From: Pseudomonadota bacterium
Lineage (GTDB): Bacteria; Myxococcota_A; Polyangia; GCA-2747355
Assembly (NCBI GenBank): GCA_016711215.1
Contig: JADJTL010000006.1
Coordinates: 1-64,000 of the forward strand
Direction of reading: 5' to 3'
DNA length: 64,000 nucleotides
The notes under the pieces are model-generated. The model was not told the DNA's origin. It did no database searches and saw nothing but the letters and a program-made list of their open reading frames with translations. How positions within the stretch are numbered: position 1 is the first letter of the stretch; each line of letters begins with the position of its first letter. The position numbers were made by a program, and so were the translations under genes. Of the stretch, positions 1 to 9,329 are shown piece after piece.

Positions 1-670
<670 letters not shown>

Positions 671-923
671 GCTTCTTTCCTTGCAACCCGGCGGCCTGCA
701 ACCCACTCGCACCTTGGCCCGCCCGCGCAGCCTCGGCGACCGCCCACGATTGCGGGCGCAAAATAGCCTCTCGCCAGGCGCTCGTCGAGCCCCCCGCAGT
801 GGCTCTTGGGCGTCGTCCGGCGTTGCCCGCCAGCGCGTCGATCGCGCGGCGAAATCGTTGATTATCTGTATTCTCGGGGCGGATCCGGGCTATCGGCGGT
901 CTGGAGGCCGCCGCGTGGCAGGC

Positions 924-1580
924 TCAGGATTCGGCAGGCGGGTCCTGCTTGTCGCCACCGCCACTGTCGCCACCGCCACTATCGCCACCGCCACTGTCGC
1001 CACCGCCACTGTCGCCACCGCCACTGTCGCCACCGCCACTGTCGCCACCGCCACTGTCGCCACCGCCACTGTCGCCACGCCGCTTGGGTGGCGGCTTCAC
1101 GCCAGGGGGCGCATCGGTGGGCGCGCGCGGCGGGCCGTAGTCGGCCTCGAGCTTGCGCTCGAGCCGGTCGAGCAACTGCAGCTCGACATAGGAGGGTTGG
1201 TGCTCGATGTCGAGCTGCAGCTTGACCGCCGGCGCCGAGGCGTCGCCGCTCGGGCTGTCGACGCGAATCAGCTCGAGTGAGGCCGCGCATTCCTTGACGG
1301 CGCCGCTGCCCGGGTAGACGAAGGTGATGTAGCCGTTGTCTCGGTCCTTGTCGGTCACCTTGTAGCGGCTGTCGACGCGCAGCAGGCGGACGGTGGACGA
1401 CCAGACGTTGGTGTAGCGGTAGCCGACCACGCGGGTGGTCTGAGCCCACGCGGGCGTCGCGAGGAGCGGCGCTAGGACGAGGCAGAGCGCTGCGGCGGCT
1501 GGCTTGGCCGAGCAGGACCGAGGGCCGGTCTGCCCTCCGCCCTCGCCACCACGGCCGCGCTGCGCGATGCCCTCGGTCAC
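924..1580 (-). CDS. Secreted protein of unknown function with a C-terminal SGGGD repeat tail
   Basis: The 218-residue protein starts at a GTG that overlaps the stop of the upstream membrane-protein gene in a GTGA, indicating translational coupling. After a basic stretch there is a hydrophobic segment ending ATPAWA|QTT, a good signal peptidase I site. The mature domain of about 130 residues (from TTRVVGYRYTNVWSS to ELQLLDRLERKLEAD) belongs to no family I recognise; it is amphipathic with one Cys. The tail holds eight copies of a Gly/Ser/Asp pentapeptide and ends KQDPPAES. The coupling suggests a link with the LPG-synthase-like protein, but no function can be assigned. Confidence 0.8.
   Translation of the reverse strand: MTEGIAQRGRGGEGGGQTGPRSCSAKPAAAALCLVLAPLLATPAWAQTTRVVGYRYTNVWSSTVRLLRVDSRYKVTDKDRDNGYITFVYPGSGAVKECAASLELIRVDSPSGDASAPAVKLQLDIEHQPSYVELQLLDRLERKLEADYGPPRAPTDAPPGVKPPPKRRGDSGGGDSGGGDSGGGDSGGGDSGGGDSGGGDSGGGDSGGGDKQDPPAES
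951..1070. repeat. 15-bp tandem repeat, 8 units, encoding SGGGD
   Basis: Eight contiguous units of gtcgccaccgccact (one with a g-to-a change) encode the disordered acidic, Gly-rich tail of the secreted protein on the minus strand. Confidence 0.95.
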
Positions 1581-2698
1581 GCTTTGGCCCCCCCGGGCCC
1601 ACGACAGGCCCCCTCGGCAGCTTCCTCTGCCGCGGAGCCGCTGTCCACTTCGTCGCCTGCCGGAGCGTTCGGCGCCTGAGCGGCGGCTGCAGCACGAGCC
1701 GAGTCGCCGACCAGGCGCCGCAGCCCGACATGCGTCGAGAGCATCGCCATCGCGCCAACCCCGAGGTACCAGGCCGCGTTGGCCAGGTGGGAGGTGACGA
1801 TGAAGGCGGCGCCTCGTTGGTGCAGCAGGCCGGCTGGCACGTAGAGCGCCAGGGCGCCGTTGGCGAAGAGCTCGAAGTTGCCGATGAAGCCCGGTCCCGC
1901 CGGAATCATGATGCCGACGCCGATGAGGGCGACCAACGCTGTCGCCTGCCAGGGGGTCAGCCCGAGCGCGAAGCCCTGCGCAAGCACCCAGAGCGCCGCC
2001 GCGTTGAGCACCCAATAGCCCGTCGTGGCCAGCAGGAAGGGCAGCAGGCGCCGGGCATCCGGCAGCAGGCGAAAGCCATCGACGATGCCCGCGGCGATCG
2101 CCGCCGCGCGGTCGGCGAGGCGTGGTGCGATCAGCGCGACGACGCGCCGGCAGAGGGTGACAGCGCGCTCACGCTGCCAAAGCACGATCACGAGCACGAC
2201 GGCGGCTGCGCAGAAGAGGCCGAGCGCGAGCACCCCGGCGGCTGTGAGCCAGGCAGGGACCACGACCCCGTCGAGCCGCGCAAGCGCGACCGCGCTGAAG
2301 GCGAGCAGGGCCACGACCAGCCCGTCGAAGACGCGTTCGACCACCAGCGTGCCCAAGGCCTGGGTGAAGCGCAGGCGAGGGGGATCGGCGACGAGATAGG
2401 GTCGAACGAACTCGCCCATCCGCAGCGGCAGGGCAAAAATGGCGAAGAAGCCGACCGACGAGATCGGCAGCAGGCGGCGGAAGCCCACCGGGTGGATCGG
2501 CGCCAGCAGCAGGCCCCAGCGCCAGACGCGCAGGCCGTGCTGCAGGGCCATCACGGCGAAGTAGGGCAGGAGCACCCACCACTGGGCGCGGCCGAGGGCC
2601 GGCAGGAGCGCCGAGAACGAGATCTGGCGCGAGGCCAGCCAGAGCATCGCGACGCCAATCAGCGTCGAGAAGAACAAGCGGCGCAACATCGGGCTCAT
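1577..2698 (-). CDS. Lysylphosphatidylglycerol synthase transmembrane-type (YbhN/UPF0104) membrane protein
   Basis: A 373-residue polytopic inner-membrane protein of the LPG-synthase transmembrane region family, with about seven or eight hydrophobic segments. Family signatures include LPLRMGEFVRPYL near residue 100, VVERVFDGL after it, and IPAGPGFIGNFELFANG in the C-terminal half. It lacks the soluble aminoacyl-transfer domain of MprF, so it may be a lipid flippase or transporter rather than a synthase. I chose the ATG at 2698 (MSPMLRRLFF) because residues further upstream are not membrane-like. A hydrophilic Ala/Glu tail of about 45 residues precedes the stop, which overlaps the next start. 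The M20 peptidase gene is divergent 130 bp away. Confidence 0.88.
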   Translation of the reverse strand: MSPMLRRLFFSTLIGVAMLWLASRQISFSALLPALGRAQWWVLLPYFAVMALQHGLRVWRWGLLLAPIHPVGFRRLLPISSVGFFAIFALPLRMGEFVRPYLVADPPRLRFTQALGTLVVERVFDGLVVALLAFSAVALARLDGVVVPAWLTAAGVLALGLFCAAAVVLVIVLWQRERAVTLCRRVVALIAPRLADRAAAIAAGIVDGFRLLPDARRLLPFLLATTGYWVLNAAALWVLAQGFALGLTPWQATALVALIGVGIMIPAGPGFIGNFELFANGALALYVPAGLLHQRGAAFIVTSHLANAAWYLGVGAMAMLSTHVGLRRLVGDSARAAAAAQAPNAPAGDEVDSGSAAEEAAEGACRGPGGAKA

Positions 2699-2828
2699 CG
2701 CGGAGGGCCTCAAAAAGCAGCCGCGGCACCATAGCACGGGGGCGCTAACCTGCCGCGCCGCGGCGCGCTCTTGACCGAAGAGCGGCCGGACGCGAGCATC
2801 AGGCCCGACGCGAGAGCGGAGGTGGCGA

Positions 2829-4208
2829 ATGGTCAAGGAGGTGTGGCGCTACCTGCGGGCCCAGCAGGCGCCGCAGCGCGAGGCGCTCTTTGAGTTGCTG
2901 CGGATACCGAGCATCAGCGCCCAGCGCGAGCATGTCGCCGACGTCGCGCGCGCGGCTGAGTGGGTCGCCGAGCGCCTACGTTGGATCGGGCTCGAGCGCG
3001 TGGCCGTTCAGCCGACGGCGGGCCATCCGGTCGTCTTCGGGCAGACGGCGCAGCGGCCGGGCCGGCCGACGGTGCTGATCTACGGCCATTACGATGTCCA
3101 GCCGCCCGAGCCGCTCGCGCTCTGGACGACGCCGCCCTTCGAGCCGACGGTGCGGCGCGGCCGGCTCTACGCCCGCGGTGCCGCGGACGACAAAGGTCAG
3201 CTCTTCATCCACCTCGCGGTGCTCGAGGCCTGGCAGCGCGCAGGCGGTGGCTGCCCGGTCAACGTCAAGGTGCTCTTCGAGGGCGAGGAGGAGATCGGCA
3301 GCCCGCACCTGCCCGCGCTGCTGCGCGCACGCGCGAGCGCCCTGGCCTGTGATGTCGTCCTGGTCAGCGACACGCATATGCTGGGGCCGCGCACGCCCAG
3401 CATCACGGCTGGGCTGCGCGGGATCTGCTGCTGCGAGATCGTCGTGCGCACCGCGAAGGCCGATCTCCATAGCGGCAACTGGGGTGGTGCCGTGGCCAAT
3501 CCGCTGCAGGTGCTCGCCGAGCTGCTGGTGGCCTGCAAGGATCCGCGCAGCGGCAAGGTGCGCATCGCCGACTTCTATGCCGACGTCAAACCGCTGCCAG
3601 CCCGTTGGCGGCGGGCGCTGGCCGAGACGCCACACGACGAGGCGGCGCTGGCGCGCAGCTTGGGCGTCCCCGCCTTCTTTGGCGAGTGCGGCTATGGCAC
3701 GCTGGCGCGCATCGGGGCGCGACCCACCTTCGAGATCAACGGCGTGATCGGCGGTTACGCGGGCGAGGGGATCAAGACCGTGCTGCCCTGCGAGGCGCGC
3801 GCCAAGGTGTCGATGCGCCTGGTTCCGGAGCAACGGCCGGCAGCGGTGCTCGCGGCGCTCCGCCGACATCTCGTGGCCTGCGCCCCGGCGCATGCGCGGG
3901 TCAGCGTCCGACCGCTGGAGAATAGCGCCCCCGCGGTGCGCCTGGATCAAGATTTCCCCGAGCTCGACGCGGCGCGCCGCGCCGTCCGCCGGGTCTTCGG
4001 TCGCGAGCCGCTGCTGGCGCTCGAGGGCGGCTCGGTGCCGATCGTCGCCGCGTTCAGCCGTACGCTGAAATGTCCAACCCTGCTGCTGGGCTTCGGGCTG
4101 CCCGATGACAACCTGCACGCACCGAACGAGAAGCTCGACCTGTCGATGTTCGAGCGCGGCACGCGCACGGTCGCGCTGCTCTTCGCCGAGCTGGCGGCGC
4201 GCCCCTAG
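2829..4208 (+). CDS. M20 family dipeptidase/metallopeptidase
   Basis: A 459-residue cytosolic zinc peptidase of the M20 (carnosinase/PepV-like dipeptidase) family. Visible metal ligands and catalytic residues are His87 and Asp89 in YGHYDVQP, bridging Asp120 in GAADDKGQ, the Glu153-Glu154 pair in EGEEEIGS, the Asp of VSDTHML and His430 in DDNLHAPNEK. The segment between about residues 205 and 320 is the dimerisation lid, with LHSGNWGG at its beginning. Length is normal for the family. No signal peptide is present. The substrate is probably dipeptides; a role in exopeptide scavenging is possible but not shown. Confidence 0.93.
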   Translation: MVKEVWRYLRAQQAPQREALFELLRIPSISAQREHVADVARAAEWVAERLRWIGLERVAVQPTAGHPVVFGQTAQRPGRPTVLIYGHYDVQPPEPLALWTTPPFEPTVRRGRLYARGAADDKGQLFIHLAVLEAWQRAGGGCPVNVKVLFEGEEEIGSPHLPALLRARASALACDVVLVSDTHMLGPRTPSITAGLRGICCCEIVVRTAKADLHSGNWGGAVANPLQVLAELLVACKDPRSGKVRIADFYADVKPLPARWRRALAETPHDEAALARSLGVPAFFGECGYGTLARIGARPTFEINGVIGGYAGEGIKTVLPCEARAKVSMRLVPEQRPAAVLAALRRHLVACAPAHARVSVRPLENSAPAVRLDQDFPELDAARRAVRRVFGREPLLALEGGSVPIVAAFSRTLKCPTLLLGFGLPDDNLHAPNEKLDLSMFERGTRTVALLFAELAARP

Positions 4209-4232
4209 TAACCTGGCCTGCGGCGCCCAGCC

Positions 4233-4290
4233 CCGACGCCCCTTCGTCCTTGGAGCGTCACAAGCTCGCGCCCAGCCGCGACGGCGTCGG
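4233..4290. terminator. Inverted repeat between convergent genes, possible bidirectional terminator
   Basis: Arms ccgacgcc (4233-4240) and ggcgtcgg (4283-4290) are perfect complements in the gap between the peptidase and symporter stops. A further ggcgc/gcgcc pairing lies outside them. There is no T tract, so this is only a candidate. Confidence 0.3.
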
Positions 4291-4297
4291 AGCGCCC

Positions 4298-5710
4298 TTA
4301 GTCCTCGGCGTCGATCGCTTCGGACTCGTCCTCGAGGGCCTCGGCGACTACCAGGGAAGGCTGCTGCTGGCGGAACTCGCCCTCCCAGCGGGCGATGACG
4401 ACGGTCGCGAGACAGTTGCCGATGACGTTGACGGAGGTCCGCGCCATGTCCATCAAGCCGTCGATTCCCAAAATCAGGTTGATCGGCCAGACGGGTAGCT
4501 GAAAGGAGGCGGCAGTGCCGAGGAGGATCAGCAGCGAGGCGCGTGGGACGCCGGCTACCCCCTTGCTCGTCAACATCAGGGTCAGCACCATCAGCAGCTG
4601 TTGGCCTAGCGACATCTCCACGCCGGCGGCTTGCGCGACGAAGACCGAGGCCATCGAGAGGTAGAGCGAGGTCCCGTCGAGGTTGAAGCTGTAGCCGGTG
4701 GGCATCACGAAGGCGACGATCTGCCGCGGCACGCCGATCGCCTCCATCCCCTCCATCGCGCGCGGCAGCGCAGCCTCGGAACTCGTGGTGGCGAAGGCGA
4801 TCGAAACCGGCTCCGCAATCGCCCGTATGAAGTCCCGTATCGGCACCTTGGTCAGGCGAGCGATCGGCAGCAGCACGCCGAGCAAGAAGACCACCAGCGC
4901 GCCGTAGAGGGTGAGCATCAGCTGGGCCAGGTTGAAGAGCACGCCCGTCCCCATGCGGCCGACCGTATGCGCCATCGCCGCACCGACGCCGAGCGGGGCC
5001 AGCAACATCACCAGGTTGGTGAACTTGAACATCGTCTCCGCCAGGCTCTCGCAGAAGTCGAGCAGCGGTCGCCGGCGGGCGCTGGGCAGCATCGCCAGCG
5101 CGATGCCGAAGACGATGCAGAAGACGACGATCTGCAGCACCTCGCCCTCGGCAATCGACTTGGCGATGTTCTCGGGGAAGATATGCAGCAGGGTGTCACC
5201 AGCGCTGCGGGTGACCGCTTTGGCGGCCGCGACCTGCGAGACGCCGGTGGAGTCGATGCCGACGCCGGCGCGCGTGACATTGATCGCGGTCAGGCCGACG
5301 ACGAGCGCGAGGGTGGTCACGCCCTCGAAGTAGATCAGGGCCTTGATCCCCATCCGGCCGACCTGCTTGATGTCGTGGTGACCCGCGATGCCGACGACGA
5401 GCGTGGCGAAGAGCAAGGGGGCGATGATGGTCTTGATCAGGCGCAGGAAGAGGTCACTGAGCACGTCGAGCCGCACGGCGGCCAGCGGCCAATCGATCCC
5501 GATCGTCGCGCCGATCACCATGCTGACGAGAATCGCGGCGGTCAGCGAGCGGCGTTTCGCCGCGTACGCCACGAGCGCGCCGATGGCTGTCCAGCGCGCG
5601 CTGCGCAGCAGCAGCGCCGGCAAGGGCAGAATCCCAAAGTGCGATAGTGCCGCAAGGGTGGCCGCGACGATCAGCAGCACTGTTGCGATCAGGAAGAGGC
5701 GGCGTTGCAT
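4298..5710 (-). CDS. Dicarboxylate/amino acid:cation symporter (DAACS family)
   Basis: A 470-residue secondary transporter of the GltP/DctA family, which imports glutamate, aspartate or C4-dicarboxylates with Na+ or H+. The re-entrant HP1 serine-rich motif appears as FATTSSEAALPRAMEGM. The conserved TM7 region follows as MPTGYSFNLDGTSLYLSMA, and HP2 lies in the later GVAGVPRASLLILLG. The start at 5710 (MQRRLFLIATVLL) has a GGGAG element 8 bases upstream and matches the family N-terminus. The C-terminus is an acidic tail. The exact substrate cannot be read from the sequence. Confidence 0.92.
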   Translation of the reverse strand: MQRRLFLIATVLLIVAATLAALSHFGILPLPALLLRSARWTAIGALVAYAAKRRSLTAAILVSMVIGATIGIDWPLAAVRLDVLSDLFLRLIKTIIAPLLFATLVVGIAGHHDIKQVGRMGIKALIYFEGVTTLALVVGLTAINVTRAGVGIDSTGVSQVAAAKAVTRSAGDTLLHIFPENIAKSIAEGEVLQIVVFCIVFGIALAMLPSARRRPLLDFCESLAETMFKFTNLVMLLAPLGVGAAMAHTVGRMGTGVLFNLAQLMLTLYGALVVFLLGVLLPIARLTKVPIRDFIRAIAEPVSIAFATTSSEAALPRAMEGMEAIGVPRQIVAFVMPTGYSFNLDGTSLYLSMASVFVAQAAGVEMSLGQQLLMVLTLMLTSKGVAGVPRASLLILLGTAASFQLPVWPINLILGIDGLMDMARTSVNVIGNCLATVVIARWEGEFRQQQPSLVVAEALEDESEAIDAED

Positions 5711-6055
5711 CGCGTGGCTCCCGAGGGCCGCAGCGGCGGCGGCGGCAAAGTAGCGTCCCGTGGGTGGTGGGGCCAAGGACAATTCGGCAAGGACAATGCG
5801 CCAAGGACCGCTCACCACCGGACCGCTCGCGCTGGGCAACTCGCGCTGGGCAACTCGCGCTGGGCAACTCGCGCGGGTTCCTGCGCCGCTGCGCCGAACG
5901 AAGGGCCCGGCGATCGCTTGGTCGCTCGCTCCCATCGCCAGCCACGGCGCTGATCCGCGGTTGGCGGCGCGCAGGCCACCGACGGCCGCAGTGTTCGGCG
6001 CGCGCGGCGCCCTGCCCTTGGCCGGGCAGCGGGGCAGCGGTATAGCTCGCAGACG
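5711..6055. other. Non-coding divergent spacer of 345 bp containing a 14-bp repeat
   Basis: This gap separates the divergent symporter and methyltransferase genes and must hold both promoters, though I see no convincing -35/-10 pair. The only clear structure is a 14-bp tandem repeat at 5827-5868. Frames open across it lack start context and protein-like composition. Confidence 0.6.
5827..5868. repeat. 14-bp intergenic tandem repeat, 3 full units
   Basis: Three exact copies of tcgcgctgggcaac, followed by a partial copy to about 5877. The unit length is not a multiple of three, as expected outside a gene. Confidence 0.9.
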
Positions 6056-7231
6056 ATGCGTTACCCTCGCGCCACCTTGATCAGGCCGGTCGCGGCGCAT
6101 GTGCGGCGTGGCCACCCCTTTATCTGGCGCGAGGCGCTGCGGCTGCCCGCGGGGCTCGCCGCCGGCGATGTGATCGATGTGGCGGATGGCCAGGGGCGCT
6201 TCGTCGCGCGTGGGGTCGCCGAACCGACCTCACCGATCGCCTTCCGCGTCTGGACGCTCGACCCGACCCGCGCGGTGGATGCGGCGCTGCTGAGGGAGCG
6301 CCTGCGAGCGGCGGTGGCCTTGCGCCGCGAGCTCCTCTCACCCGAGGTTACCGGGTATCGGCTCTGCCACGGGGAGAACGACGGGGTCCCGGCCCTGCAG
6401 TGTGACGTCTACGAGGACGTGGCGTCGTTGCGCACGGATGGGGCGATCGGCCTGGCCTGGCAGGAGCGCTTCGTCTCGGCGATCGCGCACCTGCTGCGCC
6501 CGCGCGCGATCGTCGTGCGTAACCCGCAGCGCGAGGGTGGCGCCGCCAGCCTGGTGGCGGGGCAGCTCGCGGGGCCCGTCGTGATTCGCGAAGGGGGGCG
6601 GCGCCTGGCGGTAGACGTGCTGCGCGGGCAGAAGACCGGGGCCTTCCTCGACCAGCGGGAGAATCGCGATCGCGTCGGGAGCCTGGGCCAGGGGCGCCGG
6701 GTGCTCAATCTCTTCTGCTACACGGGCGGCTTTTCCGTCGCGGCGGCCCTCGGGGGCGCGCGCCAGGTGGTCTCGGTCGACCTCGCCACGCCGGCCGTCG
6801 AGGCGGCGCGGGAGAACTTCCGCCTCAATGGGATCGACCCGGCGGGCCATGGATTCGCGGTCGCCGACGCCTTCGCGTACCTCGAGGCGCTCGCTGCCGG
6901 CGAGCCCCAGCATGACCTGATCATCGTCGATCCGCCCTCCTTCGCGCCCAACCAGAAGGCGCTCGCCAAGGCCAAGGCGGCCTATCTGCGCCTGAACACG
7001 CTGGCGCTGGGCGCGCTCCCTGACGGCGGTTGGTTGGCCACGGCGAGCTGTTCGAGTCACCTGCGCGAGGTCGACTTCCTCGCGCTGATCGCCGAGGCGG
7101 CGGCGGCGGCCGGACGCGCGCTGACCATCGCCGGTGTCTTTGGCGCGGGCGTGGACCATCCGACGCGTCCGGGCTTCGCCGAGGGGCATTATCTCAAGTT
7201 CGTGCTCGCGCGGGTGGTGTCGGGGCGTTGA
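6056..7231 (+). CDS. rlmI: Class I SAM-dependent rRNA methyltransferase, RlmI-like
   Basis: A 391-residue protein with the RlmI/RlmO architecture: an N-terminal PUA domain (about residues 1-80), a middle domain and a C-terminal Rossmann methyltransferase. Diagnostic motifs are GQKTGAFLDQRENR, the SAM site VLNLFCYTGGFSVAAA, the catalytic-loop IVDPPSFAP and the late ASCSSH carrying the Cys expected of 5-methylcytosine methyltransferases. In E. coli RlmI modifies C1962 of 23S rRNA; the same target is inferred here. It ends 77 bp before the next gene, reading the same way. Confidence 0.9.
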   Translation: MRYPRATLIRPVAAHVRRGHPFIWREALRLPAGLAAGDVIDVADGQGRFVARGVAEPTSPIAFRVWTLDPTRAVDAALLRERLRAAVALRRELLSPEVTGYRLCHGENDGVPALQCDVYEDVASLRTDGAIGLAWQERFVSAIAHLLRPRAIVVRNPQREGGAASLVAGQLAGPVVIREGGRRLAVDVLRGQKTGAFLDQRENRDRVGSLGQGRRVLNLFCYTGGFSVAAALGGARQVVSVDLATPAVEAARENFRLNGIDPAGHGFAVADAFAYLEALAAGEPQHDLIIVDPPSFAPNQKALAKAKAAYLRLNTLALGALPDGGWLATASCSSHLREVDFLALIAEAAAAAGRALTIAGVFGAGVDHPTRPGFAEGHYLKFVLARVVSGR

Positions 7232-7308
7232 GGTTCAGGGGGCTGCCCGCTGGCGCGAGGCGCCCGTGGGCGGGCATAGTGTGGCGACCAAGAGCAAGGT
7301 GGTGGACC

Positions 7309-8628
7309 GTGAGCGAGCACGAGCGCGATGGCAGCGATGGGCAGGACGAGGCGCAGCGCGGGCGGGCAGCTGGCGCCGGGCTGGCGCGGCGGCCGCATCC
7401 CGAGTCGCTGATGATGAGCTACGGCTACGATCCGCACCGCTCGGAGGGTGCGCTGAAGTCGCCGATCTTTCAGACCTCGACCTTCGTCTTCAAGACGGCG
7501 GAGGAGGGGAAGGCCTTCTTCGAGGTAGCCTACGGTTTGCGTGAGAAGGGCCCGAGTGAGGCCCTGGGCTTGATCTACAGCCGCCTCAACAACCCGGATC
7601 TCGAGATCCTCGAGGATCGCCTCGCGCTCTGGGATCAGGCCGAGGCCTGTGCCGTCTTCGAGAGCGGCATGGCCGCGATCGCGACGACCCTGCTGGAGCT
7701 GCTGCGACCCGGCGACGTGGTGCTGACCAGCGAGCCACTCTACGGCGGCACCGAGTATCTGCTGGGCCACATTTTGCCGCGCTTTGGCATCCAGCACGTC
7801 GGTTTCCGCGCCGATGGAGGGGTCGACGCGCTGCAGGAAGCGCTGGCCCGCGTCGCCTCGCTCGGCCGTCTAGGCGCGATCTTTATCGAGACGCCAGCCA
7901 ATCCCACCAACGCCTTGGTCGACATCGCCGCCTGTCGCGCCTTGGCCGACGCGCAGTCGGGCGACGGCGGCGCCGTCCCCGTGATCGTCGACAACACCTT
8001 TCTTGGTCCGCTCTGGCAGCATCCGCTGCAGCATGGGGCGGATCTGGTGATCTACTCGGCGACCAAGTTCATCGGCGGACACAGCGACCTGATCGCCGGC
8101 GCTTGCCTCGGGTCGCACGTGCTGGTGGAGCGCGTGCGCACGCTGCGCACCTTCCTCGGCACGATGGCGGGCCCCTGGACCGGCTGGCTGCTGATGCGCA
8201 GCCTCGAGACGCTCAAGCTGCGGATGACCTGCCAGATGAAGAACGCGCGCCGCGTCGCGGACTTCCTCGGCGACCATCCCAAGGTGCGGCGGCTCTTCTA
8301 CCTCGGGCATCTGCGCGAGGGGGATCCGCAGACCGCGATCTACCGCAAGCAATGTCTGGGGCCGGGCTCGGTGATCGCCTTCGAGCTCGCCGGTGGCGAG
8401 GCCGAGGCCTTTCGGCTGCTCAATGCGCTCAAGCTGATCAAGCTCGCGGTCAGCCTCGGTGGCACCGAATCGCTCGCTGAGCATCCGGCGACGATGACCC
8501 ACGCGGATGTTGCACCCGAGCAGCAGCGCGCGCTCGGCATCGACCCCGCCCTCGTCCGGCTCTCGGTCGGCGTCGAGCACCCCGAGGACCTGCTGGCCGA
8601 CCTCGAGCAGGCGTTGGCGGCCGTCTAG
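7309..8628 (+). CDS. Cystathionine gamma-synthase family PLP-dependent enzyme
   Basis: A 439-residue Cys/Met-metabolism PLP enzyme, catalysing gamma-replacement or elimination on sulfur amino acids or their precursors. The PLP-binding Lys is in YSATKFIGGHSDL; upstream are YSRLNNPDLEILEDRLA and FESGMAAIATTLLELL, and late in the protein GGTESLAEHPATMTH. I chose the GTG at 7309 because AAGGTGG lies just upstream; the ATG at 7411 (MMSYGYDPHR) begins the conserved part and is an alternative. The first 30 residues are hydrophilic and not conserved. Substrate choice (cystathionine, methionine or homocysteine) is not visible. Confidence 0.9.
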   Translation: MSEHERDGSDGQDEAQRGRAAGAGLARRPHPESLMMSYGYDPHRSEGALKSPIFQTSTFVFKTAEEGKAFFEVAYGLREKGPSEALGLIYSRLNNPDLEILEDRLALWDQAEACAVFESGMAAIATTLLELLRPGDVVLTSEPLYGGTEYLLGHILPRFGIQHVGFRADGGVDALQEALARVASLGRLGAIFIETPANPTNALVDIAACRALADAQSGDGGAVPVIVDNTFLGPLWQHPLQHGADLVIYSATKFIGGHSDLIAGACLGSHVLVERVRTLRTFLGTMAGPWTGWLLMRSLETLKLRMTCQMKNARRVADFLGDHPKVRRLFYLGHLREGDPQTAIYRKQCLGPGSVIAFELAGGEAEAFRLLNALKLIKLAVSLGGTESLAEHPATMTHADVAPEQQRALGIDPALVRLSVGVEHPEDLLADLEQALAAV

Positions 8629-8675
8629 CGCTGGGCGCGGGGTTGGCCAGCAGGGCTCGGTCAAAGGGCTGCTGA

Positions 8676-9227
8676 TTACTCGCGACGGAGCTCGTCGTCG
8701 AGGAGCTCGGCATAGGCTGCGCGCGTCGCGTCGGCGCCGGTTGGGTCCAAGACCGAGGTCGTGCCTGTGGCGAGGTCGGGGAGGCGGTCGATCGGTGTGG
8801 CCGATCCGGCGCGGCGCCCGTGGCGCAGCAGGCGGCGGCCGACGCCGAGGACTAGGCCGCTCATCGCCAGCAGCGCCAGCGCCGGGGCGATCCAGCCGTA
8901 GAGCGGATTGCGGTCGCTGGTCAGGTTGATCTCCGGGGTGCGAGCCTGCAAGCGCTGCACGATCTGCTCGCGCGGCACGCCCGCGGCCACCCAGTTGCGG
9001 ATATCGACGCGCCATTCCCCCGCTCGAGGGCTGGGGCAGGCCGAGAGCGTGCGGCCTGGGCAGAAGGGGCTCATCACCGCGGAGGCCACGCTGCTGGCCT
9101 CGCGCAGCACGTCGCGCTCGTCGCGCTTGGGACCCGGTGCGCCAGCGGCGTCCCGGAGAGGGGTTGCGAGCGCAAGCAGGAGGACGACGCGGGTGACGAC
9201 TCGGGTGGACGAAGGAATACGCGACAT
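8676..9227 (-). CDS. CcmH/NrfF-like cytochrome c maturation protein, variant cysteine motif
   Basis: A 183-residue membrane-anchored protein with an N-terminal signal segment, a periplasmic helical domain and a C-terminal transmembrane helix (WIAPALALLAMSGLVLGVG). The domain reads MSPFCPGRTLSACPS followed by VDIRNWVAAGVPREQIVQRL, the CcmH three-helix layout. The usual redox LRCxxC is replaced by two Cys seven residues apart. In the Ccm system CcmH reduces apocytochrome heme-binding cysteines. No other ccm gene is in the window, so assignment rests on the domain only. It lies downstream of lepB on the same strand, 102 bp away. Confidence 0.72.
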   Translation of the reverse strand: MSRIPSSTRVVTRVVLLLALATPLRDAAGAPGPKRDERDVLREASSVASAVMSPFCPGRTLSACPSPRAGEWRVDIRNWVAAGVPREQIVQRLQARTPEINLTSDRNPLYGWIAPALALLAMSGLVLGVGRRLLRHGRRAGSATPIDRLPDLATGTTSVLDPTGADATRAAYAELLDDELRRE

Positions 9228-9329
9228 GGCGCGGACTCTACCGCATCGGCAGCAAAGCGGAAGCGCTGGCTCTGCGTGCGCCGGCTCGCTCCCGAGGCGG
9301 GCGCGCCCTGGCGGGGGCCTGCCGGGTCC

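Noticed and set aside
890..1280. Plus- and minus-strand frames with Ala-Thr-Val or Ser-Pro-Pro-Pro-Leu repeats
   Set aside because: They are other frames of the 15-bp SGGGD repeat in the secreted protein gene.
1730..2734. 334-codon plus-strand frame over the YbhN-type gene
   Set aside because: It is Arg/Gln/Glu-rich antisense of a clearly membrane-spanning protein.
7870..9015. 381-codon minus-strand frame
   Set aside because: It lies antisense to the cystathionine gamma-synthase-family gene and extends into the CcmH gene in the wrong frame.
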